Position numbers and translations under genes: made by a program. Below the pieces are notes generated by a model. It saw only the letters and a program-made list of their open reading frames with translations. It was not told where the DNA came from and made no database searches. Shown here piece after piece: positions 12,201-22,850 of a stretch of 64,000 bases of DNA. Source of the stretch: Antennarius striatus. Taxonomy: Eukaryota; Chordata; Actinopteri; Lophiiformes; Antennariidae. Each line of letters opens with the position of its first letter. Positions within the stretch are counted from its first letter, which is position 1. Location of the stretch: positions 6,003,001 to 6,067,000 of the forward strand of contig NC_090796.1 of NCBI RefSeq assembly GCF_040054535.1, in the 5' to 3' direction.

Positions 12201-13046
12201 TGCAGCTCCTGGGGAGAACCTGAAGTTGAGGCTGAAGGGAATCGAGGAAGAAGAAATCCTCCCTGGCTTCATCCTCTGTAGTCCTGACAACCTCTGCCAC
12301 TCGGGTCGGACCTTTGATGCACAGGTGGGGCCAGAGTCAGTCAAGATGAACTCTCATCCACCTAAACAAACTGCTCTTTTATCATCTGCGTGTTGCACAC
12401 AACTGATAAATTGGAGTCATTTGGAGTTGAAACTTTTTGCATCCTTTATCATCAATGATGTTATTCCTTCTTTAAAAAATCTCTGACCTCTACCGGCTGC
12501 TCATCTGCTGCTTCATTTCAGATCGTTATTATTGAGCACAAATCAATCATTTGTCCTGGTTACAATGCAGTCCTTCACATCCACACCTGCATCGAAGAAG
12601 TGCAAATCACGGTAAGTCACTGTTCACCTATTCCCAGTTTGTTTTTTTAGCGTTCTCTTGCCACAATGGACTGTTCTTCTATTCTTTAAATCCCATCTGC
12701 AGGCCTTCATCTGTCTGTTGGACAAGAAGACGGGCGACAAAATCAAAACCCGACCGCGCTTTGTCAAGCAGGACCAGGTGTGTATCGCCAGGCTCAGAGC
12801 AGCGGGCGTCATCTGCTTAGAGACCTTCAAAGACTTCCCTCAGATGGGACGCTTCACACTGCGAGATGAAGGTGACGAACGAGTCTTCCTCTTAAGATCC
12901 TGTTGATAGTCTTCAAGAGCACCGATTATGTTCATGCTTGGCTTTGAGGTTTATTATTTTTTTGTCATTTCTCTCGTTGTGCTCGCTCCTCAGGCAAAAC
13001 CATCGCCATCGGCAAAGTGCTGAAACTGGTTCCAGAGAAGGAGTAA
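5730..13046 (+). CDS. gspt1: eRF3-type GTPase, G1 to S phase transition protein
   Basis: Class II release factor: binds eRF1 and uses GTP hydrolysis to promote peptide release at stop codons. Exons: 5730-5925, 6186-6230, 8989-9252, 9333-9366, 10112-10189, 10283-10463, 10574-10728, 10891-11031, 11474-11567, 11882-11962, 12151-12324, 12522-12611, 12703-12871, 12994-13046; 584 residues in frame. Overlapping PAM2 motifs for poly(A)-binding protein lie at about 33-54 ([20 protein letters not shown]). An acidic, glycine-rich linker follows. The GTPase motifs are GHVDAGKST (166-174), DAPGH (243-247) and NKMD (305-308). Elongation-factor-like domains 2 and 3 end in [10 protein letters not shown]. The N-terminus is short compared with the glycine-rich one of human GSPT1. 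Fish can carry gspt1 and a gspt1-like paralogue, and I cannot say which this is; the rsl1d1 neighbour favours the GSPT1 locus. Confidence 0.93.
6239..6269. repeat. (CA)n microsatellite
   Basis: A CA run begins immediately after the donor of gspt1 exon 2 (exon end 6230, donor GTACGC). The repeat therefore starts within about ten bases of the splice site. Confidence 0.95.
7349..7600 (+). repeat. Degenerate dispersed repeat with tRNA-like head
   Basis: GTGGGTAGTGGTTAGCGGTT, then CGCCACACAGCAAGACAGTTC and a TTTGAGTCCTACCTCC segment, resemble a pol III A-box to B-box arrangement. Further on are remnants such as TCAAATTGTCCATAGGTGTG and CAGCGACCCGCAACAGCGGA. Together these match a very common fish interspersed repeat that runs from a tRNA-like head to a body ending near AAGCGGTTACTGAATATGAA. 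It lies in gspt1 intron 2. The family name is not assigned. Confidence 0.6.
7624..8483. mobile_element. Class II-like element with long inverted repeats
   Basis: GGGGTCTGTTTCACACAGCA at the left end is the near inverse of the right end, which closes CTTCATGAAACGGACCCC. A second internal pair also matches inversely: AACCCAGGGTTTCTGG at about 7702 and GAAACCGGAAACCCTGG at about 8415. The terminal inverted repeats therefore extend over about 100 bases imperfectly. No transposase reading frame remains inside. A clean target-site duplication is not visible, so the superfamily stays open. It lies in gspt1 intron 2. Confidence 0.65.
11201..11237. repeat. Perfect 16-bp inverted repeat in gspt1 intron
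   Basis: AGTGATAGTGATAATT (11201-11216) and its exact complement (11222-11237) are separated by five bases. In RNA this would form an uninterrupted hairpin. It lies in the intron between exons ending 11031 and starting 11474, in an AT-rich stretch. A partial further copy of ATTATCACT lies just upstream. Confidence 0.9.
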
Positions 13047-13710
13047 ACGCATCAGTGGCAGCAAGCATGGAGTTCTTTGTCCCATCAGCAGAGGAGAAAC
13101 GCTGCTAGAGCCGACCCAAACAGCTGCTCTCTCTCCACACACAGCTACACAGCTGGAGAGGAAACCCTGGAGTGAGGGAGAATCCAATTGGCTCACATGA
13201 AGTAAACAAGACTGAATCAGTTTTTAAGATGAACAATATGAAGTGACAGAGCAGGTCCAGTGTCAGCTTTCTCATATTGAGAGCTCAGCTATGCCACTAA
13301 TGTAGCTACACCCCCGCCCCCCCCCCTCTTCTGTGTTCCTGAGGCTGTCCCTGCTGTCGGTTGTTGCCACACCATTTGTTTTTAGAATGGAAATGGATGC
13401 AGTGTTACAGTATTGGAGCTGGGGAAGAACAGCAAAAAAACAAAAAATGAAAAAAATACAAAACAGACATATCCTTCAAAAAGTTAGTCTGTAAGTAAAA
13501 ATTAAAAGTTAAAATCTCCCTTTTTATCACTGGGATTAAGAATCTGAGCTAAGAGGATGGCTGTTACATATTTTTTCAGTTTGATCTCTCTCCACATGAT
13601 CCAGCTTCATCGGATCAAGTTCACCTACTACCCTGATGAACCTGGATAGACATACTCAAACAGCTGTGACATAATCTAAAATGAAAATAAATGATCAACA
13701 TGAAACAGAG
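13047..13710 (+). other. gspt1 3' UTR
   Basis: From the stop codon to just beyond an AATAAA hexamer at 13686-13691. It contains a C-rich tract at about 13310-13327 and an A-rich tract at about 13434-13460. The extent is inferred from the hexamer. Confidence 0.6.
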
Positions 13711-14106
13711 ATGTTGTGGGCTCTTTTAATAACCATTCCTGTTTCAAATGAATAACTAAAAATAATCTAATGCATCAGTGCTGTCATGAAACATGGTGTT
13801 CTTTGTAATAGCAACAGATTCATAAACAAGTTGATTGTGGGAAAAGATGGAGCAAGAATCACGTGATAATAGTAACTATGTACAGATATAATCTTAGGAG
13901 TGACGAATGGAAATGAGTACAGTACTACATTATTTATACATTACATATATATTATTTATCTTTGGGATTATTAAAGTATTCATTTATTCATTCATAAATG
14001 ACAAAGACGCTTAGATTGTTATAGATTGTGGTAAAACATAACCGATGTGTGCTCGGCGAGTGGATGATTTTGTGAGCCTACATACAGAACAAATCCGTAC
14101 CATCAT
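13711..14106. other. Intergenic gap gspt1-rsl1d1
   Basis: AT-rich sequence without a gene. At 13960-14000 a short piece (TTTGGGATTATTAAAGTATT followed by CATT repeats) looks like the 3' tail of a fish retroposon. Confidence 0.5.
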
Positions 14107-14229
14107 CCACCAGGGGCGCTAAAGCACGTAAAACGTTTGTCGACCTCTATTTATGGTCGAAGAAGAAAAAAAATGGGGGACCTGGCCGTACTGCGCATGC
14201 GCCACTTCCTCACACGCGTAGCAGGCAGC
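14107..14229 (+). promoter_or_regulatory. rsl1d1 core promoter with NRF1 and ETS motifs
   Basis: TGCGCATGCGCC at 14192-14203 is almost the full palindromic NRF1 site, and CACTTCCTC immediately after it fits an ETS site (reverse GGAAGT). Both sit within 40 bases of the rsl1d1 start codon, a typical housekeeping and ribosome-biogenesis promoter layout without a TATA box. CCACCAGGGGCGCT at 14107-14120 is a CTCF-like core one G short of consensus. The function is inferred from motifs and position. Confidence 0.6.
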
Positions 14230-17200
14230 ATGGCGGAACAGGGGCAAGCTTTGGACCGAGTACAGGTAAAAAAAAACCCAACTATTTCCTGAATACACGT
14301 TAATTTATTTATATATACAACTTCGACAAGACTTGTTTAAATGGTTATATGGAATAAAAAGCTTTAATTCGGTAACTATTAGCACATGCTCTTGTTTACA
14401 TGCTAGCTAGTTTAGCACCGACTTCTGATGGGTTTGAAAGACAAAATAAGGACATTTGAGTTGCTGTTTGTATCCTGAATTACGTTATAACTCCAAGTTT
14501 GTTCATGCAAGGTGAAAAAAGCCGTCCAAGCTCTGCAGGCTTACATGAAAACCAAGTCCTCCAAGTCCTCGTTGTTCACTGACGACGACGAGCCGATCAG
14601 TGTTCTCTTCACCTTCTGGAAGATCCCCAAAGAGGGTCAGACCATTCGCATGTAAGTCAGGATCAGGACGATGTGTTGATACCACCAAGTCACTTTTCTA
14701 TAGATGCTTGTTAACTTGAACTTCACTCCAGCCCCTTGCCCCATGGCCAGCGGACCGACACGGAGGAGGTTTGTCTCTTCACCAGAGATGAACCCAAGAT
14801 GACATCTGAACAGACCCAGAGGTTTTACAAGAAGCTGCTGGAGGAGAAGGGAGTCAAAAACATCACTGAGGTGTGTACATGGTGTTCACCACTGACTATA
14901 AGGAGCTTACTCATCAAAGTTGGTGGTAAATACTCTTACAAAACTCTTACAAAGGATGTTTAGCATTCACAGAATCCCCTTAATTACAGCTAGAGTTTGT
15001 CCCTGTATCTGGAGCAGATAATTCCATACAAAGTCCTGAAGACGGAGTACAAACCATATGAAGCCAAACGGCGTCTGCTGGGGAACTTTTCCATGTTCAT
15101 TTCTGATGACCGGATCCGTCGCCTTCTGCCTTCCCACCTGGGAAAACACTTCTACTTAAGGAAAAAGTAAGAGCTTTAAAAGTGCCACCAGTTGCTTGAG
15201 CATCAGTTATAGATTGTTTTTCTCCCAGTGATTTTGCTGAAGTGACAAATAGTTCTACTTCTAACGATGATGCAAACATCAGAAAGCTAAGATGTGATTT
15301 CAGAGCAAAATACTCAGCATGAACCTTTGTATCCTATTTTTTTTATCCACTCCCTGCTTCTCCTTGGGGTTTAAAAAGGCAATTGTTGCTGTTAAGGGGA
15401 AATGTGCATGGCATTTGATTTGAAAATGTAGGGTAAGATTAACTCATTTTCTACAGATTTAGTGCTTATATGTTAGTAAATATCGTGAACTATTATGTTA
15501 GCTCCCAAATCAAAACATGCTGCTAACGGATACCCCATTTTCCATCAGGACTAACACATTTTCTTTGATTTGAGTGATTTTATTCATAAAATGCAGCTTA
15601 AATGGTCTTTTATAGTGTTTATTTCTACTTTTGCTTCATCTGTTTTAATATTTAGATATTTTGAGCCCCCCTATTTGTTTTCTTACCAGGGAGCCCTTGA
15701 CAGTAAACCTGCAGAGCAAACAGTTGGCCAGAGACATCCAGAGAATCATCCAAGGCACCAGCTTGAAGATCAACAACAAGGGCTCTTGCTGGTGATTCAT
15801 TCTGCTTCTCTTTGTGCTCCTAAGAAAAACTAAAACTGTTTTTTTGTGACACTGACTTTTGAGATGCTTCAACACGAATGTGAAGAAAGTCTGTTGAGCT
15901 TATGATTGGTGTTTGTTGAATGAATCGCACCCCTCAGCAACCCAGTCAATTCTTTATAGTGTTTTGAAATGGGCAGCAGGTGGTGCTATAGAGAGTCAAT
16001 GTAAATCCAGATGGACCTCCTCTTCATGTGGAGCCTGTCTCTACAACTTTGAAACACAATGTCAAATACATGTTCAAATAAAAAGCACTCATTCTGGTTC
16101 CGTTCATGCTGTTCTCAGTGCTGACTTGTGATTGGCCTCTATTGCAGCATGGCGCGTGTCGCTCATTCTGGCATGACTACAGATGAGGTGACAGAAAACA
16201 TCGAGGCTGCCTTCCAAACCGTGGTGACCAAGATGCGTGTGGTAAGCGCATCGAGGGGTGCCTTTCTGGTTTGGTTCTTACTTACTGGGATTATTAGCTT
16301 TTCAGCATTTTCTTGATCAGTTTTCTGTGGTTTTGGTGGTTAGTGTTATTTATGACAAAAAATATAATGGAAAAAGTGAACGCTGAAGTTAAAAAAATAC
16401 AAACTTGGGTTTCAGGGTGAAAAACAAAAGAAATCCTCTAGTTTCTGGTTCTGAAGTTACCTAGCAATCATAATCTCATGTTTAATTGGGTGGAGTCAGC
16501 GATCAGAGGTCTTGTGCCTAAAACTTTCCTCAAGTAACATTGCATTCTAATAAACATGCTGTTCATTTAGACAATATAACATAAGCATGAAATTGCAAAA
16601 TGTAGCATTGAAGACTTGGTTGACTGCGATCTAACTCACAGCCTGACTCTCAGACTAAAATTGCAGCTCTCTTCATTGAATTACTCTAAACTAAAATACT
16701 TTGATAAACATAGTACAAATATATCAACTTAAAAATATATCAACCTAAAAAAAAACAAACTTCAAATGCATTGCTGTTAACAGAAAGGCCCAGTGATGAA
16801 GGTCGTCCACATCAAGGGTTTAAAGTCGGTAGCCTTGCCCATCTACACCTCAAACCTGAGTAGCTGCAGCGTTCTGGAGGCTGGGACTCCAAAGAAAAAG
16901 GTGAGAACAATTCTACAAGATCATTCTGCATCGGTGGTCGATTTGGAACCCTGTCGCATAACCAGGTCTTGTGTTTGCAGAAACCTTCAGGTAAAACACT
17001 GGAGAATAAGAAGAACACAACTACAGAAGACACAAAGCAAACCGATGTCGCTGTAGAGGCTGAAGAAGATGAAGAAGAAATCCCACAGTTGGTTCCCATA
17101 GAAACACCTGTCAAAAAGCCTAAAGTAGAGGTCAGTGCTGCTTACGGCTGCTACGTTAAAATACCTGAACTAATTTGAATATTCAAAAATCAGCTAACTG

Positions 17201-17377
17201 CTGTTTCTACTGCAGACATTCATTTTCTTCTTTTTTTTGTAGAAGCCATTAAAGAAGAAGAAGCAGTTGGAGAAAGCACCCAAACTTGCTGCCGTAACTA
17301 TGGAAACAAAAAGGCAGAACAGACGGACCAAGAGGGCCGACCCTAAAGTGAAAAGAAAAGTGCCCAAAGTGAAATGA
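14230..17377 (+). CDS. rsl1d1: Ribosomal L1 domain-containing protein 1
   Basis: Nucleolar protein with an L1-type RNA-binding fold, tied to ribosome biogenesis and senescence control in other vertebrates. Exons: 14230-14265, 14512-14651, 14732-14870, 15018-15166, 15690-15791, 16148-16241, 16784-16900, 16981-17130, 17243-17377; 353 residues. The L1 domain spans roughly residues 20-255. Family blocks include [36 protein letters not shown] and ARVAHSGM. A basic and acidic tail follows with [19 protein letters not shown], a stretch shared with the mammalian protein, and it ends lysine-rich. The tail is much shorter than in human (about 490 residues in total). The start is supported by an adjacent NRF1/ETS promoter. 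It lies directly downstream of gspt1, the same neighbour pair as in human. Confidence 0.93.
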
Positions 17378-18037
17378 ATCTCTTCAGGTCATGGACATTT
17401 TATACACAAACACATTGTAAACAGTCAATATATTCATCCTGGTTTTCCTCTTATTTGAAATAGATCATAAAGCTGTTATTTGAAATCATTTGCTTCTGTG
17501 TTTCTTCATTTAATACCAACTGCTGGCTTCAGTCACCTGATCTGTGCACTTCTTCTAGCTGCCAGGTATCAGGTAGCAGCCTATTGTAATGGAAATAATG
17601 CTCAGGCTGGGACGGCTGCTGCCTTCATCAATATCGCTTTATGGGTTCATATCTTCTACACTTGGGCTCTTGACCAGATCTACTTTATAATGACGGTGTC
17701 ATGCGTGCTACACACTCTGATGAGTGAAGTTGATCTCTGATTTCACAGTTAAATGGATAATGTACTTGTTTACTTGCTTTGGAAGAAAAGGATCATCAAG
17801 TCTTCATTGGTGACGAAGTTGTCCACAGATGGGAATGACGGGTCATCGCCCCCGCTGCTGTGTGGGTGTGGTGGGCCATCTGGAATTACCATGTGCTCAC
17901 GGGTGCATGGGGATGGGAGATGCATCCTGCAGACCCTCACATTGATCATACAGATGACATAACATTTCGGTGTTACTGTTAAAGGGTGCTTTGGATCTTC
18001 AAACGAAAGGTTTTTTTTATTTTCATGCTAAACAGTT
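17378..18037. other. Intergenic gap rsl1d1 to pirt-like gene
   Basis: Contains the rsl1d1 3' UTR, with a non-canonical CATAAA hexamer near 17466, and probable 5' sequence of the next gene. An acceptor-like pyrimidine tract ending AACAG at 18031-18035 lies two bases before the next start codon, suggesting a 5' UTR intron. No other gene is seen. Confidence 0.5.
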
Positions 18038-18349
18038 ATGGAAACGAGCGAAGACTTCTTCTTTGCAGGTGACTCTGGGAGTGTGTGTTCAGACCCTCCC
18101 AGTGACGACCCAGCGCCTCCATCCTGGGCCTACCTCCACAAACCCATCATCGTAATAGTGATGGGATCCCTGACGGCTGCTGCAGGAGGACTCCTCTTCC
18201 TGCTCCGGTCAGCCGGCGTGACCGAACCGTCTCGCTCTGTGTCCTCGGCCTGCTTGTCCGTAGGTTTGATGTTCATTGCAATAGGGCTGGTGTGGATCCC
18301 CATACTGAAAGAAAAGAAGAGGAGAAAATCCTACTTTCAAATGTGTTAA
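18038..18349 (+). CDS. pirt: PIRT-like two-pass membrane protein
   Basis: 103 residues with two predicted membrane helices, about 37-57 and 71-90, then a basic cytosolic segment KEKKRRKSYF. PIRT in mammals is a sensory-neuron protein that binds phosphoinositides through its basic C-terminal region and modulates TRPV1 and TRPM8. LHKPIIVIVMGS and SVGLMFIAIGLVWIPILKEK align well with the two membrane segments of PIRT. The N-terminus is divergent and proline/serine-rich. An acceptor-like TTCTTCTTTGCAG at 18057-18069 lies inside the frame, so splicing could remove the first residues; I kept the upstream ATG because it gives a PIRT-like MET start. The tmem238l gene next door supports the assignment, since the two are neighbours in human. 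It is shorter than human PIRT (about 137). Confidence 0.7.
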   Translation: METSEDFFFAGDSGSVCSDPPSDDPAPPSWAYLHKPIIVIVMGSLTAAAGGLLFLLRSAGVTEPSRSVSSACLSVGLMFIAIGLVWIPILKEKKRRKSYFQMC

Positions 18350-18613
18350 ATAGAGGTAAAAAATGACAGAAATGGAGCAATGGAAGCGCCATGGATGTCA
18401 GGTGTGATGCAATGACTAATACAGTCACAGCCAGTGTGGCTGCTGTTAATAACCACCTGAGTACATTGTACTTTGACCAATGTAGCCGCAGTTTTGCAGC
18501 CCGTTTAGTGTGTTTCCTTACTCTTCACTGGAGGAGCTGCCAGCACCGGTTGATTTTTCTGGATCTGGGTCTTAAACAAAAGCAGGCTGGTTTGGATGAT
18601 CTCTGCTGCCGCC
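18350..18613 (+). promoter_or_regulatory. 264-bp gap between pirt-like and tmem238l
   Basis: The only sequence between two same-strand coding exons. GACCAATG at about 18475-18482 contains a CCAAT motif, about 135 bases before the tmem238l start. No clear polyadenylation hexamer for the upstream gene is seen, so read-through or a shared transcript is possible. Confidence 0.45.
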
Positions 18614-19108
18614 ATGTCAACATCCGGACCGGCAGAGCCAGTCATGGAGGGGAAGTTCGCCGGGGTCGGCCGCTGCAAGTGCTCCTTCTGGTTTGCAGTG
18701 GCTCATGATGTTCTTGGCGTTTTCATCATGATGGTAGGAGTGTTTGGAGGTCTGGTCATCCACGACTTGTTTATTTACGCGGGGGCCATAATCATCTTCC
18801 TCAGCTTGATCTGGTGGGTGTTCTGGTACACGGGGAACATCGACGTGCCGCCCGAGGAGCTGGAGGACGACGTAGGCCTGATCAAGCTGAGGAACCGCAG
18901 ACTCAGCCGCATCGTGAGGCGCGTGTCTGACCGCCTCTCCAGCAGGATCAGGAGTTCCTTCAGGATGAATGAACGGTTCTTCAGAGAGGGCCCGACAGGA
19001 AACAACAGACCCTCAGGCACCGGGATAGAGGTGTCGCTTTCCACCGTTTGTGAAAACACCATGGCTTCTTATTATAAAGACGTACAGAGAGAGACGTTTT
19101 CAGTATGA
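18614..19108 (+). CDS. tmem238l: Transmembrane protein 238-like
   Basis: 164 residues. After a short N-terminus, GRCKC leads into two membrane helices (about 25-49 and 52-72) and the family signature WYTGNIDVPPEELEDDVGLI. This matches the TMEM238/TMEM238L core (GRC, then SLL.W.LWYTGNI and a following acidic EL). The rest is a basic, arginine-rich cytosolic tail with a serine-rich end. The molecular role of the family is not established. I chose the ATG at 18614 because GCCGCCATGT is a strong Kozak context; an in-frame ATG at 18596 would add six residues. The neighbouring pirt-like gene favours TMEM238L over TMEM238. Confidence 0.8.
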   Translation: MSTSGPAEPVMEGKFAGVGRCKCSFWFAVAHDVLGVFIMMVGVFGGLVIHDLFIYAGAIIIFLSLIWWVFWYTGNIDVPPEELEDDVGLIKLRNRRLSRIVRRVSDRLSSRIRSSFRMNERFFREGPTGNNRPSGTGIEVSLSTVCENTMASYYKDVQRETFSV

Positions 19109-19800
19109 ACTAACTACTGTCTACACAACAGGAGACACTGAACTCAGATCTTAATGTTTTTTTTCTGGCTTTGTTAGTCTATTCTTTAAAATATGATATT
19201 GTGGTTCCTCTGTGAACATGCACAGGTAATGATTAGACAACACAGATAACAGTCACATCATCTTATCTGGCTGACAGATAAACTTTGCACACAACTATAA
19301 CACAGTGTCACTCATGTTTTGGTTAAACAGCAGATAATCCTTTGAGTATTAGCAATCTGACAAGCAAAGAACAAGAATCAGTAAACAATAATAGACACAT
19401 TAAAAGTCAGAGTTCTATTTTTATAAGTTGTCCTGTTAAGTCTCAGTATATGCTTGTGTATTTTTAAAGTATTCAAATATTTTACCACACTTTACTCTGA
19501 GTATTTGTGATCGTGCTTGAAGGTGCACATTTATCAGACTGAAATACTCCATCAGTCTGACAGAAATGTCGAAACGGAGCTTTTAGCATAGCATCTGAAA
19601 AAAATGAATACTATCAGCGTTGTCTCAGTCCCAGTGGTGATCGTTCACGTTATGTTTTATTTATTTTCTTAATTTATAATAAATCCCAGACATTTGATAT
19701 TTAATTTTTTTCCTTTTATTTTGGGAAGCATAAGAAATGCAATGATGCATTTGATGAATGATGATGAAATGCAGAAATAAAACAATTTTGAAATTTTTAC
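19109..19800 (+). other. tmem238l 3' UTR and polyadenylation signals
   Basis: AATAAA occurs at 19678-19683 and again at 19776-19781. A 9-bp inverted repeat (TCAGACTGA at 19534, inverse at 19552) with a nine-base loop lies in the same stretch. The transcript probably ends near one of the two hexamers. The boundaries are inferred. Confidence 0.5.
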
Positions 19801-21202
19801 TTTTTTGCTGAAGTTATTCACTGAACCACGTGGAACTTTTACTTGCTATAATTGATGTCGGCTAACTCCTACCTAACAGCATAAAAAGTGATCTTAAACA
19901 GTGATCATTGCAGCTATGATGGCTGGTGATGATAACAATGTGTTTGGTATTGAGTGGTAGAAGTAAAGAAATGTGCCACATATCCGGGTTTAACCCAGTA
20001 ATAACACCACTGCAGTCACTCAGCAGCTCTGTGACATAGTGGATTCATTTCGCTCTGTGCACATGACTGTCTCCATAATACAAAACACTGGCATACAGTA
20101 TAGCAAATTTCCCAGTTCGGGATAAATAAAGTCTGTCTGTCTTTTTATCCATCAGCACCGATTGTTGACAGTGATTCAGGCACACTGCCATCACTGCATC
20201 TTTATAATCTCTACATCTCTTTTAGAAAGATGCTGGTGTCTGTTTTTATTCCACTGTGCATGTTAGTCTTCTGCTGTAACAACATCACTTAGTGACTACA
20301 GATGAACCAAAGTGCATCTCGTCTGAAAAAAGACATTTTCTGGTCGTGGCTCCTGATGACCGGTCTCGTATTTTGTAATAGAAGGGGATGTAACCTAAAC
20401 AAAAAAAAAAAGAAAAAAATAGCAGAAATGGGGTTGTGATGTCAGTTCTTGTCAAATTTAAAAAAATAGATGCCAAACAAAAATTATTGTGATAACTTAC
20501 ATATAAACTATCTCAATCAGGGTGGGAGGGTAAAGGAGGCAGGTGGGGTCGAGAACACAGGGTCACTGAAAGGACAAAGTTATTAATCATTTTAACAGAC
20601 AGAGGGGTTGTATTTCTCTCTTCTGCCTGATTAAAGTTCTTGCTGCTATAAGGCATGAATTATATGCATTATTTAGTTTTCAGGTATTCTTCACCACATT
20701 GAAGGGGAAAATTCACACGCACATCTGTCCACGGAGCACGATTTACAACCACAGTAACAACCCTCTTATCTTCTCACATTTGATCAGCACACTGTCGCAG
20801 AGGCTGAATGTTGTGGTGAGCAGCAGTGGAGAGAGATGCTGCTCAGATCCACCCATCAAAGGGTGAGTAACACGACACCCACCTGCAGGGGAAACTTCTG
20901 GGGTGGGTTGGTGATGGATAATAGAAGGACAATGCTTCACTGCACAATGTGTTTTTCATCGTCTCGAAGAAGCACATGTGATATTTGAAGCTTATTACCG
21001 TGTGTGTGGAGCTGTGGCTACACTTTATGAACATTTATCTATCAATCAGACCAAAACAGAACAATTCAAGAGAAATACTAGACCTGTACACAATATCAGA
21101 CCTGACAGTAGCCACAAAGGAGCAATAAGAATAAGTGTCAGTCAAGGAGGGGTAGAGATGAGGGGGATGGTTGGGAAACAGTTGATGGATCAGCGTTCAT
21201 TA

Positions 21203-21286
<84 letters not shown>

Positions 21287-21690
21287 ATGTTCAGCTCTTC
21301 AGGTGTCATACTGACTTTATCCTCCCCACTGACTGAGATTACTGTGAAGAGTAAAACATTTATGTTAAATTTAAATTTTCTCGTGTGTTTGCTAAAATAT
21401 CTTGAGGACTCAACTGGAATTTAAATCTCAGGATGAAAGACTTATTACTAGTGGTGACAGTTGTTTTTAATTTAATGTCCCGACCAAATGTCAAAAAGTT
21501 TGGATTCCAGCTAAATATGTCAGCACAAAGGGGAAAAAAATATTAATTCACATTAATATGTTTTATTTCCACCAATGACTGTGTCTGTTCTTCCGACCTA
21601 CAAAAATTAAATACTATCTAAATCTAGCAAAATGATCTCTAGTAACTACAGTAACTTAATTCGGATTAAGTGTGTACCCAGGCAGAGTTC
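19801..21690. other. Intergenic, repeats only
   Basis: No coding exon is recognised on either strand. Near 20105-20145 a piece ending AATTTCCCAGTTCGGGATAA then AATAAAGT(CTGT)n looks like a retroposon 3' tail. A long (GT)n microsatellite lies at 21204-21283. Confidence 0.5.
21204..21283. repeat. (GT)40 microsatellite
   Basis: An uninterrupted GT tract of about 80 bases. Confidence 0.98.
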
Positions 21691-22650
21691 TTAATACCAA
21701 ACACTAACAAAACTGAAGTTATTATTATTAGTCTTAAACACCTTGGAGATGATTTTTCCAATTCAATACTGTAATTAACTTAGATCACATTGCTTTATCC
21801 TCCAGTAGTGATGTCAGGAACTTGGAAGTGATTTTTGGTCAGGATCTGTCCTTTGACTTTCATATTAAGTCTTTCATTCATGGCTAAAATAAGAAATTTC
21901 TTATCTTTTAAAGACGCAGAAAAAAATCATCAATGCCGTTTTTAGAACAGGAGGCAGAAGCTTTAGCTATCTGGCTCCTTTTAGTCTGGAACGATCTCCC
22001 GGCCTTGGTCTGGGGGGGCGGACACCCTTAGCTTTTTCAGGAGTAGACCAAAACCCTCCTCTTTGATAAAGCTTAAAATTAGAAATAACACAGATTCTAC
22101 TAGATAAGCTGCTATAGGTCTAGACTGCTGAGAGTATTTTTCTCTGTCGCTCTCGTAAAAGGGAGTTACTTTAATTACTTTAGGAGCTTCTGATCTTTCT
22201 TTTCTTTGCTTTTCCTTGCTCAAACTGCATTGATACTTCACATGCTGGCAAGATACTGCCGCTGTCTTTGTGCTTCTGCTCGACAGCTGGGGAACGAGCA
22301 TAGAAGACAGGAAATGCAAAGGCCTGAAAATCCCATTCCCATTTCAGCAGCTGGATCTAAACTTTAGACGGCAATCCTATCTGGCCTATCTGCAACTCTC
22401 TCTCTGTCTCTCGCTCTCTTTTCCTTGCCTGTCTCTATCACCATTGTATGTCCTTTTCCACCCAACCGGTGGAGAGTCTGGGTCCTGCCCAGATTTTCTT
22501 CCTCAATGAGGGAGTTTTTCCCCGCCGTTGTCTCATATGCTAGCTCTGGAGGGTCCTGTTGGGTTTCTCTGTCTGTTAAAGTGCTTTGAAATATCTGCTG
22601 ATGTGATTAAGCGCTATAGAAATAAAGGTTGATTGACTGATTGATTGGTT
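21690..22650 (+). mobile_element. LINE 3' remnant (L2/Rex1-like)
   Basis: Decayed frames read like the C-terminal part of a Jockey-group reverse transcriptase: NKTEVIIISLKHLGDD, then LGVIF-like LEVIFGQDLSFDFHIKS, then a WNDLP block near 21990. An untranslated tail follows with the common fish motifs CAACCGGTGGAGAGTCTGGG, GAGGGAGTTTTTCCCCGCCG, and AAGTGCTTTGAAATATCTGC. It ends AAGCGCTATAGAAATAAAGG plus a TTGA-type tandem tail. Many stops are present and the 5' part is missing, so it is a dead 5'-truncated copy. Confidence 0.65.
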
Positions 22651-22850
22651 GATTGATTATTTTCAGAAATTATCACTGTTTTGTGTTGTTCATGAGTTGC
22701 TTTATTATAATCCCTGTTGACATGGCAATACTGATTCCAGAAGAGCTTATTAATTTATTTGATGAGAAGGAACTAAGCAAACGACACACTGGTGGACCAG
22801 ATGAGATGTTCACTCCCTACAAACCATTAGTTGACAGGAGCCTCCTGTAG

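Noticed and set aside
15973-15988. CTCF-like GCAGCAGGTGGTGCTA in an rsl1d1 intron
   Set aside because: It has more than one departure from consensus and no boundary context, so chance is likely.
15167-16783. Possible snoRNA in rsl1d1 introns
   Set aside because: Ribosome-biogenesis genes often host them, but I found no convincing C/D box pair with a terminal stem.
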